DNA from: Amycolatopsis decaplanina DSM 44594
Lineage (GTDB): Bacteria; Actinomycetota; Actinomycetes; Mycobacteriales; Pseudonocardiaceae
Assembly (NCBI RefSeq): GCF_000342005.1
Contig: NZ_AOHO01000032.1
Coordinates: forward strand, 1-64,000
Reading direction: 5' to 3'
Length of the DNA stretch: 64,000 bases
The position numbers and the translations under genes are program-made. Below, in pieces: positions 1 to 8,714 of this stretch (the first letter of the stretch is position 1; each line of letters begins with the position of its first letter). The notes beneath the pieces are model-generated. The model searched no databases, was not told where the DNA came from, and saw only the letters and a list, made by a program, of their open reading frames with translations.

Positions 1-98
1 CGACCTCCACAGGCAACCACCCCCAATTTTCACCCCAGCAGGGGCGTCCGCAAGGACATCAAAGACTCACGAGCGCGAAGACCTCTGCACGCCTTTGC

Positions 99-1532
99 TT
101 ACAGAGCCGAGCCGTCCGTCTGGAAGTCGCTCAGCGCCGCGGCCAGTTCGGGCCTGCCGCGGACGACCAGCCGTGTACCGGTCTCGACGTGCTCTTCCTC
201 CAGCACCTCGCCGTCGGCGTGGGCGCGGGAGACGAGTTCGCCTCGCGAGTACGGGATCAGCACCTCGACCACGACCTCCGGCCGCGGCAGCCGCTCCGCG
301 ATCACCTCGGCCAGTTCCGTGATCCCGGTGCCGGCCCGCGCCGACACCTGCACCGAACCGGCCATCTGGTGCCGCAACCGGGCCAGCGACACCTCGTCGG
401 CGGCGTCGGTCTTGTTGATCACCAGCAGCTCCGGCGGGAGCGGCTCGGAACGACGCTTCGTGATCTCGGCGAGCACTTCGCGTACCGCGTTGACCTGCTC
501 TTCCGGCGTCGGGTCGGAACCGTCGACGACGTGCACGAGCAGGTCGGCGCTCGCCGCCTCCTCCAGCGTCGACCGGAACGCGTCCACCAGCTGGTGCGGC
601 AGGTGCCGGACGAAACCGACGGTGTCGGTCAGCGTGTAGGTGCGGCCGTCGGGCGTCTGCGCCCGCCGGGTCGTCGGATCCAGCGTGGCGAACAGCGCGT
701 CCTCGACCAGCACCCCGGCCCCGGTCAGCGCGTTGAGCAGGCTCGACTTGCCGGCGTTGGTGTAGCCGACGATCGCGACGCTCGGCACCTCGTTGGCCAC
801 CCGGCGACCGCGTTTGGTCTCGCGGATGGTGTCCATCGCGGCGATTTCGCGGCGTAGCTTCGCCACGCGCTTGTTGATCCGCCGCCGGTCGGTTTCGAGC
901 TTCGTCTCACCGGGACCGCGCAGACCCACACCACCGTTGGCACCGCCCGCGCGGCCACCGGCCTGCCGGGACAGCGCCGCACCCCACCCGCGAAGCCGCG
1001 GGATCAGGTACTGCAGCTGGGCCAGCTCGACCTGCGCCTTGCCCTCCTTGGAGCGGGCGTGCTGCGCGAAGATGTCGAGGATCAGAGCGGTGCGGTCGAT
1101 GACCTTCACCTTGACCTTCTCCTCCAGCTGACGCAGCTGGCCGGGCGAGAGCTCACCGTCGCAGATCACCGTGTCGGCACCGGTGGCCGCCACGATGTCG
1201 CGCAGTTCCTTGACCTTGCCCGAGCCGATGTAAGTGGCGGGATCCGGGCGGATCCGCCGCTGCACCAAGCCTTCCAACACCTCGGAACCGGCCGTTTCGG
1301 CCAGCCGGGCGAGTTCGGCGAGCGAGGCCTCGGACTGGAGGGCGCTGCCCTCGGTCCACACACCGACCAGAACGACGCGCTCCAGGCGCAACTGCCGGTA
1401 TTCGACCTCGGTGACATCCGCGAGTTCGGTGGACAGGCCCGCTACCCGGCGGAGCGAGGCGCGGTCCTCGAGCTCCAGTTCGCCGGTCGAAGGGTCCATG
1501 TCGTTCAGATCGTTGTGTGTCAGTTCCGTCAT
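99..1532 (-). CDS. hflX: GTPase HflX
   Basis: 477-residue ribosome-associated GTPase that binds 50S subunits and is linked to rescue or splitting of stalled ribosomes. The N-terminal HflX domain is followed by the G domain near residue 255: G1 GYTNAGKS, G3 DTVGFVRHLP, G4 NKTD and a late SARAG motif. The ATG chosen has GGAGG seven bases upstream; an open frame continues upstream, but that part does not look like protein. The gene heads the hflX-dapF-miaA block seen in mycobacteria. The 98 bp between its stop and the window edge hold no gene I can support. Confidence 0.97.
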   Translation of the reverse strand: MTELTHNDLNDMDPSTGELELEDRASLRRVAGLSTELADVTEVEYRQLRLERVVLVGVWTEGSALQSEASLAELARLAETAGSEVLEGLVQRRIRPDPATYIGSGKVKELRDIVAATGADTVICDGELSPGQLRQLEEKVKVKVIDRTALILDIFAQHARSKEGKAQVELAQLQYLIPRLRGWGAALSRQAGGRAGGANGGVGLRGPGETKLETDRRRINKRVAKLRREIAAMDTIRETKRGRRVANEVPSVAIVGYTNAGKSSLLNALTGAGVLVEDALFATLDPTTRRAQTPDGRTYTLTDTVGFVRHLPHQLVDAFRSTLEEAASADLLVHVVDGSDPTPEEQVNAVREVLAEITKRRSEPLPPELLVINKTDAADEVSLARLRHQMAGSVQVSARAGTGITELAEVIAERLPRPEVVVEVLIPYSRGELVSRAHADGEVLEEEHVETGTRLVVRGRPELAAALSDFQTDGSAL

Positions 1533-1575
1533 CGTGCCTCCATGGTCCCACGTTTCGGCGGCGGGACCGAATTCA

Positions 1576-2073
1576 TTACCTGCTGGGATACTTCGACAGG
1601 TAGATGGCCGTGCGTTTCGCGTCCGGGTCGACCGGCCGGGAGATGAAGTCGTCGACAAGCTCCATCAGCCGTGTCTCGAACTCGGCGATCTGCTCGTCCG
1701 GTACCTGGACGACCATGCGCGTCTGCTGCACCTCGTCGAATCCCACGTCGGCGATCTCGGCCAGGTAGGCCTCGAAGATCGCCTGATCGATCCCCCTGTC
1801 GTGGGAATCAAGATGCCAGGACAACCCGGTCGAGCGATACGGAATTTCTTTCGCACCGCGCGTGCCGCGTCTCGGCGGGAGCGCTTCGAGGAACCCTGTG
1901 TCCACGAGCTTGCGCACGTGGTGCAGCGTCGTCGCCGGGTCGCGATCGAGTCGTTCGGCGAGTTCCTTGTTGGTCAGCGCCTCGGAGTAGGTCAACCGGA
2001 TGATGCGCAGCCTTATTCCGGACGCCATCGCGGCGATCTCGGCCTCGGTGGCGGCGCGTCGTGGAGTGGGCAC
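1576..2073 (-). CDS. ArsR-type winged-helix transcriptional regulator
   Basis: 165 residues. The N-terminal half is a winged helix-turn-helix of the ArsR/HTH_20 type, with the pattern LTNKELAERL-DRDPATTLHHVRKLVDTGFLE. The C-terminal half, with many acidic residues, has no family I recognise. The GTG start has no clear ribosome site, but a TAGGCT -10-like hexamer lies six bases upstream, so the mRNA may be leaderless. It is divergent from an MFS exporter, with a 24-bp palindrome between them. Inferred role: autoregulated repressor of that exporter, ligand unknown. Confidence 0.88.
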   Translation of the reverse strand: MPTPRRAATEAEIAAMASGIRLRIIRLTYSEALTNKELAERLDRDPATTLHHVRKLVDTGFLEALPPRRGTRGAKEIPYRSTGLSWHLDSHDRGIDQAIFEAYLAEIADVGFDEVQQTRMVVQVPDEQIAEFETRLMELVDDFISRPVDPDAKRTAIYLSKYPSR

Positions 2074-2093
2074 CGCGACAGCCTAGAGCCGAA

Positions 2094-2117
2094 AGTGATT
2101 GACAGTTTCCAATCACT
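2094..2117. promoter_or_regulatory. Palindromic operator between regulator and MFS exporter
   Basis: Perfect 8-8-8 inverted repeat AGTGATTG-N8-CAATCACT in the divergent gap. It is AT-rich relative to its surroundings and lies just upstream of the presumed -10 of the regulator gene and of the exporter's ribosome site. Symmetry and position fit an ArsR-family dimer site controlling both genes. Binding is inferred. Confidence 0.7.
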
Positions 2118-2134
2118 CACGCCAAGGTGGCGTC

Positions 2135-3379
2135 GTGCGCAGAGACTCCCTCTTCTTCCACGCGGACTTCCGGCGGCTCTGGGCCGGTGACACGGCCAGC
2201 CAGCTGGGTGCTTTCGCGGGCCATACGGTGATCCCCCTGCTCGCGGCCACCGTGCTGGCCGCGACGCCGTTCCAGATGGGCTTGCTGACCGCGGCCGAGA
2301 CCATCGCGTTCCTGATCATCGGGCTGCCCGCCGGGGTGTGGGTGGACCGGACGCGGCGGCGGGTGCTGATGCTGCGGGCCGACTTCGTCCGCGCGGCGCT
2401 GTTGTTCACCGTTCCCCTCGCCTGGTGGGCGGGGATCCTGTCGCTGACGCAGCTGATCGTGGTCGCCACACTCGTCGGGGTCGCGACCGTGTTCTTCGAT
2501 GTCGCTTACCAGTCGTATCTGCCGTCTCTGGTCGGCCGCGAGCATCTGCTCGAAGGCAACGCGAAACTCCAGGCCAGCCAGTCGGTCGCGTTCCTGACCG
2601 GACCGGGCATCGGCGGCGGGCTGGTGCAGCTGGCGGGCGCCGCCAACGCCGTGCTGATGACCGGCGTGGGTTTCCTGACCTCCGCGCTGTGCCTGCTGCG
2701 GATCCGCACCGTGGAAGAAGTGCCCGAGCGACACGAAGAAGCGAAGCTGCTCCCTCAGATCGCCGAGGGTCTGCGGTTCGTGTTCACCGACGCCGCGCTG
2801 CGCTCCATCGTCGCCTGCACCGCGACCGCCAACCTGTTCAACGGCGCCTTCACCACCGTGGAGATCCTGTTCCTGCACCGGGAGCTGGGCCTGTCACCGG
2901 CGATCGTCGGCGTCGTGCTGGCGACCGGTGGCGTGGGTGGGATCATCGGGGCGATCCTGGCCGGGCGCATCACCCGCCGGCTCGGGCAGGCGCGGTCGAT
3001 CTGGTTCGTCCCGCTGCTGACGTGGCCGTTCCAGCTGCTGCTGCCGCTCGCCGCGCCGGGCTGGCGGATCGTGCTGTTCCCCGCGGCGCTGGCGATCGCC
3101 GGGTTCGGGATCATCGTCTACAACGTCGCGCAGGTGTCCTACCGGCAGGCCGTCTGCCCGGACCGGCTGCTCGGCCGCATGAACGCCAGCGTGCGGTTCG
3201 TCGTGTGGGGGATGCTGCCGCTGGGCGGCCTGATCGGCGGCGTGCTGGGCGAGGCGATCGGGATCCGGGGAACGCTGTGGTTCGTCGCGGTCGGCGAGAC
3301 GGCCGCGCTGCTGTGGGTGGTCTTTTCGCCGATCCGGAAGCTTCGCGACCTTCCCAAGGAGCCGATCGCGGTCGGCTAA
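2135..3379 (+). CDS. MFS exporter (DHA3/EntS-like)
   Basis: 414-residue integral membrane protein with about 12 hydrophobic segments. It opens with FHADFRRLWAGDTASQLG, the usual start of actinobacterial DHA3-type drug or siderophore exporters, and has an MFS loop of the type GVWVDRTRRR after TM2. The GTG start was chosen because AAGGTGG lies four bases upstream; a TTG 36 bp earlier is in frame but falls inside the operator palindrome. Its substrate is unknown. It ends in a 4-bp overlap with convergent dapF. Confidence 0.9.
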   Translation: MRRDSLFFHADFRRLWAGDTASQLGAFAGHTVIPLLAATVLAATPFQMGLLTAAETIAFLIIGLPAGVWVDRTRRRVLMLRADFVRAALLFTVPLAWWAGILSLTQLIVVATLVGVATVFFDVAYQSYLPSLVGREHLLEGNAKLQASQSVAFLTGPGIGGGLVQLAGAANAVLMTGVGFLTSALCLLRIRTVEEVPERHEEAKLLPQIAEGLRFVFTDAALRSIVACTATANLFNGAFTTVEILFLHRELGLSPAIVGVVLATGGVGGIIGAILAGRITRRLGQARSIWFVPLLTWPFQLLLPLAAPGWRIVLFPAALAIAGFGIIVYNVAQVSYRQAVCPDRLLGRMNASVRFVVWGMLPLGGLIGGVLGEAIGIRGTLWFVAVGETAALLWVVFSPIRKLRDLPKEPIAVG

Positions 3380-4200
3380 GCGAGCCCGGCCCACCAGGCT
3401 TCGTCGAGTTCGCCGCGGGCGACGATCTCAGCCGGCCCGGTCAGCGTGGACGAACCGCGGCGCACCTCGACCACCACGCGACCGCCGGGGATGTCGACGG
3501 TCGCTTCACCGGTGTCGGTACCCGCGAGGTGCAGGGCGGCGGCGACCGCGGCGACCGTGCCGGTGCCGCAGGACCGCGTCTCGCCGACGCCGCGTTCGTG
3601 GACGCGCATCTTCAGCGCGTTGTCGCCCAGCAGGTTGATGAACTCGAGGTTCACGCCCTCCGGGAACACGTCGGAGTCGAAATCGGGCTGGTCGCGCAGG
3701 TCGAGTTCGTCGACGTCGTCCTCGGCCACCGACACCAGGTGCGGGTTGCCGACGTTCACCGCGACACCGGAGAACGGTCTCCCGGCGACCACGGTGACCG
3801 ACGTGCCGGTGATCGTCGCCGGCCCCATCAGCACGGTCACCGATCCGTCCGCGTGCATCCGCACCGGCCTGTCGCCGGCGCGGGTGCCGATGACGAAGTC
3901 GCGCTCGGACACGAGCCCGGAATCGACCAGGTAGCGGACGAAGACCCGGACGCCGTTGCCGCACATCTCCGCGATGGACCCGTCGGCGTTGCGGTAGTCC
4001 ATGAACCATTCGCCTTCGGACTCCACACCCAGAGCCGCCGAGCGCACGACACGCAGTACGCCGTCGGCACCGAGACCACGCTGACGGTCGCACAGCGCCG
4101 CCACCCGCGCTTCGGTCAACTCGAGGCGGCCGTCGGGGTCGGGAAGCAGCACGAAATCGTTCTGTGTGCCGTGTCCCTTAAGGAATTCGATGCCGCCCAT
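3376..4200 (-). CDS. dapF: Diaminopimelate epimerase
   Basis: 274 residues. Converts LL- to meso-diaminopimelate, for lysine and for the peptide cross-bridge of peptidoglycan. Both catalytic cysteines are present: C80 in MCGNG and C211 in SCGTG, which form the two-base racemisation site. Start MGGIEFLKGHGTQNDF is typical of the family (substrate-binding Asn in GTQND). It lies between miaA and hflX on the same strand, as in mycobacteria, with a 10-bp gap to miaA. Confidence 0.98.
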   Translation of the reverse strand: MGGIEFLKGHGTQNDFVLLPDPDGRLELTEARVAALCDRQRGLGADGVLRVVRSAALGVESEGEWFMDYRNADGSIAEMCGNGVRVFVRYLVDSGLVSERDFVIGTRAGDRPVRMHADGSVTVLMGPATITGTSVTVVAGRPFSGVAVNVGNPHLVSVAEDDVDELDLRDQPDFDSDVFPEGVNLEFINLLGDNALKMRVHERGVGETRSCGTGTVAAVAAALHLAGTDTGEATVDIPGGRVVVEVRRGSSTLTGPAEIVARGELDEAWWAGLA

Positions 4201-4210
4201 GGCTTCAAGG

Positions 4211-5113
4211 TTACTGGGCCGCCGCCTCGAGGACGCGCTCGGCCAGCCGCTCAGAACCGCCGTCGAACCACTGGATGCGCTTGTCCCGCCGGAACCAGGA
4301 ACGTTGCCTGCGCACGAACCTCCGGGTGGCTTGCGCGGTGGCCTCGGAAGCGGCTTGGAAGTCGCCGTCGCCGTCGAGCGCGGCGATCACTTGCCGATAG
4401 CCCAGTGCCCTCGAAGCGGTGAGCCCGTCGCGGAGTCCCCGGCCCAGCAAGGTCCGGACCTCGTCGACGAGTCCCGCTTCGAACATGATCTCCACGCGGC
4501 GGTCGACGCGGGCGTCGAGTTCCGCCGGTTCGCGGTCGATGCCGATCAGGACCGTGTCGTAGCGCGCGGGTCCCGGTTTCGGCAGGTTGGCCGAGAACGG
4601 TTCGCCGGTGATCTCGATGACCTCCAGCGCGCGCACGATCCGGCGGCTGTTGGTCGGCAGGATGGCCGTGGCGGCGACGGGGTCCAGTTCGGTGAGCCGG
4701 GCGTGCATCGCGGCGACACCGATTTCGTCGGCTTCGGCGGTCAGCCGGGCGCGCACGTCCGGATCGGTGCCGGGGAACTTGAGGTCGTCGAGCACGGCCT
4801 GGACGTAGAGACCCGACCCGCCGGTGAGGATCGGCACGCGGCCGGCGTCGAGGAGTTCTTCGACGCGCTGACGCGCCTCACGCTGGTACGCGGCGACGGA
4901 CGCCGTCTCGGTGACATCGAGGACGTCCAGCAGGTGATGTGGTACACCCCGCCGCTCCTCGAGGGTCGCCTTGGCCGTCCCGATGTCCATCCCGCGGTAC
5001 AGCTGCAGCGCGTCGGCGTTGACCACCTCACCCCCGAGGGCGAGGGCGAGTTCGACCGCCAGCGCTGTCTTCCCGGTCGCCGTGGGCCCGACGACCGCGA
5101 CCGGCCGGATCAC
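4211..5113 (-). CDS. miaA: tRNA dimethylallyltransferase
   Basis: 300 residues. Adds dimethylallyl to N6 of A37 in tRNAs reading UNN codons, giving the i6A later thiomethylated by MiaB (also in this window). Seen: P-loop GPTATGKT at residues 9-16, the [17 protein letters not shown] segment, GGSGLY, and an Arg-rich C-terminal tRNA-binding region. The GTG start overlaps the upstream gene's stop as GTGA, so translation is probably coupled. Confidence 0.98.
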   Translation of the reverse strand: MIRPVAVVGPTATGKTALAVELALALGGEVVNADALQLYRGMDIGTAKATLEERRGVPHHLLDVLDVTETASVAAYQREARQRVEELLDAGRVPILTGGSGLYVQAVLDDLKFPGTDPDVRARLTAEADEIGVAAMHARLTELDPVAATAILPTNSRRIVRALEVIEITGEPFSANLPKPGPARYDTVLIGIDREPAELDARVDRRVEIMFEAGLVDEVRTLLGRGLRDGLTASRALGYRQVIAALDGDGDFQAASEATAQATRRFVRRQRSWFRRDKRIQWFDGGSERLAERVLEAAAQ

Positions 5114-5799
5114 GCCTGCTCCCAGACCGCGACGTGGTAGCCGACGCCGAACGGTGCGGCCGAGTAGAGGACCTCGGCGGTCCGGCCTCCGTCCGCCGCC
5201 AGACCGGCGAGGACCTGCCAGGGCGCGCGGCCACCTGCCCCGAGTTCGGCCGCCAAGGCCGGGTCGAGTGCGGCCAGCGCGCCCGTGTCGGCCTTGGCCA
5301 GCGCGTCGCGGATCCCGGCGTCGAAACCTTCCGCGCGCTCGTCCTCGCCGCCGGGGGAACGCGGGCCGTGCCGGCTCGAACCGTCGCCGAGGACGAGCAC
5401 CGCGGGGTGCTCCCCCAGCTCACGGGCGAACTGTTCGCACTGGCCGGACGGGGTGTCGGGGTCCACGAGGTGGACTCGGACGGACGACGCGCCCGCCTGC
5501 TCGCGCAGCCAGCCGGCCACGAGCGCGGGCAGCGGCAGCTCTGTTTCGGGCGCCGTCACCCGGCTGAGTGAGACTCCGAGATCGACGCCGAATCCCCGGA
5601 AGGAGCCGCTCGCGTGTTCCGGCACCGCGGGCGCGCCCGCGGCCGCGCCGATGACGACCCAGTCCGGCGAAGCGCTGGTCAAGCGCCTCGCGGCGGCGAG
5701 GCAGGCTTCGCGCAGCTCGGCGCACTCGGCCGCCGCTCCGGCGGCCAGTTCGGGGATGAGCAGCGGGGGTTGCGGGAGCACGGCGACACGGCGGATCAC
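5110..5799 (-). CDS. Rv2728c-like protein, class III extradiol dioxygenase fold
   Basis: 229 residues, Ala-rich, opening with [14 protein letters not shown]. The N-terminal pattern, the VVIGAA strand and a late [15 protein letters not shown] segment resemble the LigB/class III extradiol dioxygenase superfamily. I do not see a complete metal-binding set, so catalytic function is doubtful. The GTG start was chosen over a longer upstream frame because family similarity begins here and GGGGAAGG lies upstream. It is coupled to miaA by a GTGA overlap, the same position as Rv2728c in M. tuberculosis. Confidence 0.8.
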   Translation of the reverse strand: MIRRVAVLPQPPLLIPELAAGAAAECAELREACLAAARRLTSASPDWVVIGAAAGAPAVPEHASGSFRGFGVDLGVSLSRVTAPETELPLPALVAGWLREQAGASSVRVHLVDPDTPSGQCEQFARELGEHPAVLVLGDGSSRHGPRSPGGEDERAEGFDAGIRDALAKADTGALAALDPALAAELGAGGRAPWQVLAGLAADGGRTAEVLYSAAPFGVGYHVAVWEQA

Positions 5800-5867
5800 G
5801 GCCGCCGACGTTACCTTCCCCGCCTCCGGGGACCGGCAACCGACCGACACGGAGGGTCCTCCGGAAG

Positions 5868-6012
5868 TAGGATCACTGCCCTCTGGTGATTCATCCGGTT
5901 CCACGGTGGACGCTGAGCTGCTTGAATGCCGCAAGGGGTTGATGCCCCCGAAGCACGACGGCAACGCATTACCCGGCCCCGCCGCTAGGCGGGGCGCCCG
6001 CGCCAGCGGGCG
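5868..6012 (+). promoter_or_regulatory. Structured leader upstream of the DUF349 gene
   Basis: A -10-like TAGGAT (5868-5873) is followed by about 160 nt with heavy pairing potential. There is a GGGG-TTGATG-CCCC hairpin, then two directly abutting hairpins with perfect 7-bp stems and 4-nt loops: CCCCGCC-GCTA-GGCGGGG (5977-5994) and CGCCCGC-GCCA-GCGGGCG (5995-6012). The second ends 11 nt before the ribosome site. I do not recognise a riboswitch class. No U-run follows, so it is not a standard terminator. Confidence 0.4.
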
Positions 6013-6034
6013 TACAGGCGATAAGGAGCCTGCG

Positions 6035-7348
6035 ATGGCCCAGGAGAACACATCCACCGGTACCCCGGCACCGCACCCGGTACCGCACGCGCTCGGTGGC
6101 GGGCACCCCGTACCCCCGGTGCCACCCGCCGAGCCCAGCCCGTCCGCTTGGGGCAGGGTCGACGAAGAAGGAACGGTGTACGTCACCACGCCCGACGGCG
6201 AACGCGCGGTCGGGGTCTGGCAGGCCGGGAGCCCGGACGAGGGTCTGCTCCACTACGCGCGCCGCTTCGACGACCTGCGCACCGAGGTCGAGCTGCTGGA
6301 GACGCGACTGGAGTCCGGCGCGGGCGACCCGAAGCACGCGCTGTCCACGGCCACGCAGCTGCGTGACGGCCTCGCCGAAGCCGCCGTCGTCGGCGACATC
6401 GCCGCGCTGAGCGGCCGCATCGAGCAGGTCATCGCCCACGCGGAGAAGGCGCTGGCTTCGGTCAAGCAGGAGCGCGAGGAGGCCCGCGCGGCCGCCGTCG
6501 TCCGCAAGCAGGCTCTCGCCGACGAAGCCGAGAAACTCGCCGCCGAGTCGACCCAGTGGAAGGCCGCCGGCGATCGGCTGCGCGCCATCCTGGACGAGTG
6601 GAAGACAGTCAAGGGTGTCGACCGCAAGACCGACGACGAGCTGTGGAAGCGGTTCTCCAAGGCCCGTGAGGCGTTCAACCGGCGCCGCGGCTCGCACTTC
6701 GCCGAGCTCGACAAGCAGCGCGCGGGCGCCAAGCACCGCAAGGAAGAGCTGATCGCCGAGGCCGAATCGCTCTCGGAGTCGTCGGACTGGGGCGAGACGG
6801 CGGGTCGCTATAAGGACCTGATGACCGAGTGGAAGGCCGCCGGCCGCGCCCCGAAGGACAGCGACGAGGCACTCTGGCAGCGCTTCCGCGCCGCACAGGA
6901 CAAGTTCTTCGCCCGGCGCTCCGCGGTGTTCTCCGAGCGGGACGCCGAGTTCGCGACCAACGCGCAGCAGAAGGAAGAACTGCTCGTCGAAGCCGAGAAG
7001 ATCGATCCCGCGGCGAACCTGGACGCGGCGAAGCAGCACCTGCGCCGCATCCAGGAGCAGTGGGACGAGATCGGCAAGGTCCCGCGTGAACGCATCCGCG
7101 AACTGGACGGGCGCCTGAAGGCCGTGCAGGACGCGATCAAGTCGGCCGAGGACAGCAAGTGGCGGCGGACCGACCCGGAGGCGCAGGCCAGGGCGGCGCA
7201 GTTCCGCGAGCGGGTCGAGCAGTTCGAGTCGCAGGCGGCGAAGGCCCGTGCGGCGGGCGACGAGCGGCGCGCGAAGAAGGCGGACGAGCAGGCCGCGCAG
7301 TGGCGTGAGTGGCTCGAGGCGGCGGAAGCGGCCATCGCGGACCGGTAG
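6035..7348 (+). CDS. DUF349 repeat protein (Rv2731-like)
   Basis: 437 residues, highly charged and mostly helical after a Pro-rich N-terminus of about 35 residues. Several DUF349 repeats are visible as W(K)xxGxxxxxxDxxLWxRFxxAxDxFF patterns (for example DDELWKRFSKAREAFNRR and DEALWQRFRAAQDKFF). The C-terminus is Ala/Lys/Glu-rich coiled coil. Its function is unknown. Start ATG has AAGGAG seven bases upstream. An earlier in-frame ATG at 5942, preceded by AAGGGG, would add 31 residues encoded by the hairpin region; I consider it less likely. Confidence 0.9.
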   Translation: MAQENTSTGTPAPHPVPHALGGGHPVPPVPPAEPSPSAWGRVDEEGTVYVTTPDGERAVGVWQAGSPDEGLLHYARRFDDLRTEVELLETRLESGAGDPKHALSTATQLRDGLAEAAVVGDIAALSGRIEQVIAHAEKALASVKQEREEARAAAVVRKQALADEAEKLAAESTQWKAAGDRLRAILDEWKTVKGVDRKTDDELWKRFSKAREAFNRRRGSHFAELDKQRAGAKHRKEELIAEAESLSESSDWGETAGRYKDLMTEWKAAGRAPKDSDEALWQRFRAAQDKFFARRSAVFSERDAEFATNAQQKEELLVEAEKIDPAANLDAAKQHLRRIQEQWDEIGKVPRERIRELDGRLKAVQDAIKSAEDSKWRRTDPEAQARAAQFRERVEQFESQAAKARAAGDERRAKKADEQAAQWREWLEAAEAAIADR

Positions 7349-7436
7349 GCGCCCCAGGTAAAAGGCAAAGGTGGTCGTGAGTGGCAAGTGGGGTTATTGA
7401 GGGGTAAGGCAAACGTGGCGGACCGTGGTGGCGAGC

Positions 7437-7482
7437 CTCGTGAGTGGTAGGGACGGTTAGAACCGTCCCTACCACTCACGAG
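7437..7482. repeat. Family A palindrome, copy A1
   Basis: 22-bp perfect arms and a 2-nt centre (AG). The arm starts CTCGTGAGTGGTAGGG and ends ACGGTT. Pairing continues imperfectly outward (ggaccg/cggtcc), giving up to about 77 bp. It lies 88 bp after the DUF349 stop and could act as a bidirectional terminator, though no U-run follows. Confidence 0.85.
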
Positions 7483-7542
7483 CCCCACCGCGGTCCGTCG
7501 CTCAGGTCGTACTGGCCGACCATGCGCCCCGCCACCGCCAAC

Positions 7543-7595
7543 GTCGCGAAAGCCACAGTCGGGACATCCAACGTCGCGAAAGTGGCTTTCGCGAC
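7543..7595. repeat. Family D palindrome, copy D1
   Basis: 14-bp perfect arms GTCGCGAAAGCCAC and GTGGCTTTCGCGAC. The right arm also folds on itself (GTCGCGAAAG-TGG-CTTTCGCGAC). A direct repeat CCAACGTCGCGAAAG occurs twice here. Its relative D2 is at 26.8 kb. Confidence 0.75.
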
Positions 7596-7785
7596 ACGCC
7601 CCGACACCACGCCACGTTTGCCTTACCCCTCAAATTAGAAGATGAGCGGGTCTCGAGCGCCCCGCCCGAGACGCTCACCGTCTCGAACGTGGCGCTCGGG
7701 ACAAGTAACTCCACTGTGGAGGGACAGGTCGCTCGTTCGCGCGTATTCGAGCGCCCTCCGCGCTCAGCCGTGCTCAACTTCGATC

Positions 7786-8244
7786 ATGAACCAGACACTG
7801 ATTCCCCCAGTACGCCGGGCGTTCGCCGCCCTGGCCATCAGTTGTGCTCTGGTGGCCGGGCTCGCCCCGGCCGCGTCGGCGACGGATTCCCCGGCACCGG
7901 TCCCGGCCGCTGCCGAAGCCGGCAAGAAGAAGGTCAAACTCGACGCCTCGCTCAACAAGAAAGAGGCCAAGGTCAACGAGAAGGTCACCCTCAAGGGGAG
8001 CCTGCAGGCCGAGGAAGGCGCCCGGTCCGACGGGACGGACAGCCTCGAAGCGATCATCGTGCAGCAGCTTCAGGGCAGTGTCTGGGTGAACATCGCCGAC
8101 ACGACCTGCCGGCCCAACTCGACGTTCTCCCTGCAGCTGAGCTTCTCCCTCAGCGCGGTGATCACACTGCGGGCCTACCACCCCGAAACGACTCTCTACG
8201 CGAGCGCCTACACGTCCAGCAATCTCACGTTGCGCGTCGGCTAG
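7786..8244 (+). CDS. Secreted Ig-like/hypothetical protein
   Basis: 152 residues. A Sec signal peptide is clear: basic start, hydrophobic core AFAALAISCALVAGLAPAASA, likely cleavage after ASA near residue 31. The mature part has a Pro/Ala linker, a Lys-rich stretch (GKKKVKLDASLNKKEAKVNEKVTLKG) typical of a bacterial Ig-like beta-sandwich strand set, then alternating Ser/Leu strands. I cannot name a family. The start lacks a ribosome site. It is transcribed toward the Rv2732c-like gene and ends 8 bp short of its stop. Confidence 0.7.
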   Translation: MNQTLIPPVRRAFAALAISCALVAGLAPAASATDSPAPVPAAAEAGKKKVKLDASLNKKEAKVNEKVTLKGSLQAEEGARSDGTDSLEAIIVQQLQGSVWVNIADTTCRPNSTFSLQLSFSLSAVITLRAYHPETTLYASAYTSSNLTLRVG

Positions 8245-8252
8245 GCCACGGC

Positions 8253-8714
8253 CTAGCTCCGGGAGAAGGCGGCCCGCATCCAGTAGACGGCCAGCGCGAC
8301 GGTGGCGATCCAGGCGACGATCAGTCCGAAGCCAGGACCGCCACCGGCCGCGCCGGTCGCGTGCGAGGACTGCTGGGACCAGATCGCGAGCATTCCGTCG
8401 ACGGAGGCGAACCAGCCGCCCGCGGCGCAGACCCAGGCCAGCCACCAGCGCCGGGTCACCAGCGCGACGGCGCCGACGAACACCCCGACACCGGTGGAGG
8501 TCGCGGCGAACAGCTGCGGGATCCCGCCGCCCCTGCCGAGCAGCACCTCCCAGCCGGCGTGCTCGCCGACCCAGGGCAGCAGCTGGGCGATCAGCAGCAC
8601 GAACACCAGCACGGCGATGGAGAACCCACGCCTGCCCAGTTCGATCGTCTTGGCCGCGCGCTCGCCGACTTCGTCGATCTCGGCGGCGAGCTGGTCGATC
8701 TTCGGTTCGGTCAC
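8253..8714 (-). CDS. Rv2732c-like conserved membrane protein
   Basis: 153 residues. An N-terminal amphipathic helix ([22 protein letters not shown]) is followed by four hydrophobic segments with WW and aromatic caps. The GTG start overlaps the miaB stop as GTGA, so it is translated after miaB. The pair miaB-membrane protein matches Rv2733c-Rv2732c in M. tuberculosis. Function unknown. Confidence 0.85.
   Translation of the reverse strand: MTEPKIDQLAAEIDEVGERAAKTIELGRRGFSIAVLVFVLLIAQLLPWVGEHAGWEVLLGRGGGIPQLFAATSTGVGVFVGAVALVTRRWWLAWVCAAGGWFASVDGMLAIWSQQSSHATGAAGGGPGFGLIVAWIATVALAVYWMRAAFSRS

Larger units (their letters stand above)
7397..7633. repeat. 237-bp composite element with 24-bp terminal inverted repeats
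   Basis: The ends are perfect inverted copies of TTGAGGGGTAAGGC followed by AAACGTGGCG. The inside carries a family A palindrome and a family D palindrome, and no ORF with a credible start. Directly left of it is half of another family A arm (from about 7377). The layout resembles a MITE, but I see no target-site duplication and no transposase. It fills most of the 437-bp gap between the DUF349 gene and the secreted-protein gene; the remaining 150 bp shows nothing clear. Confidence 0.65.
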
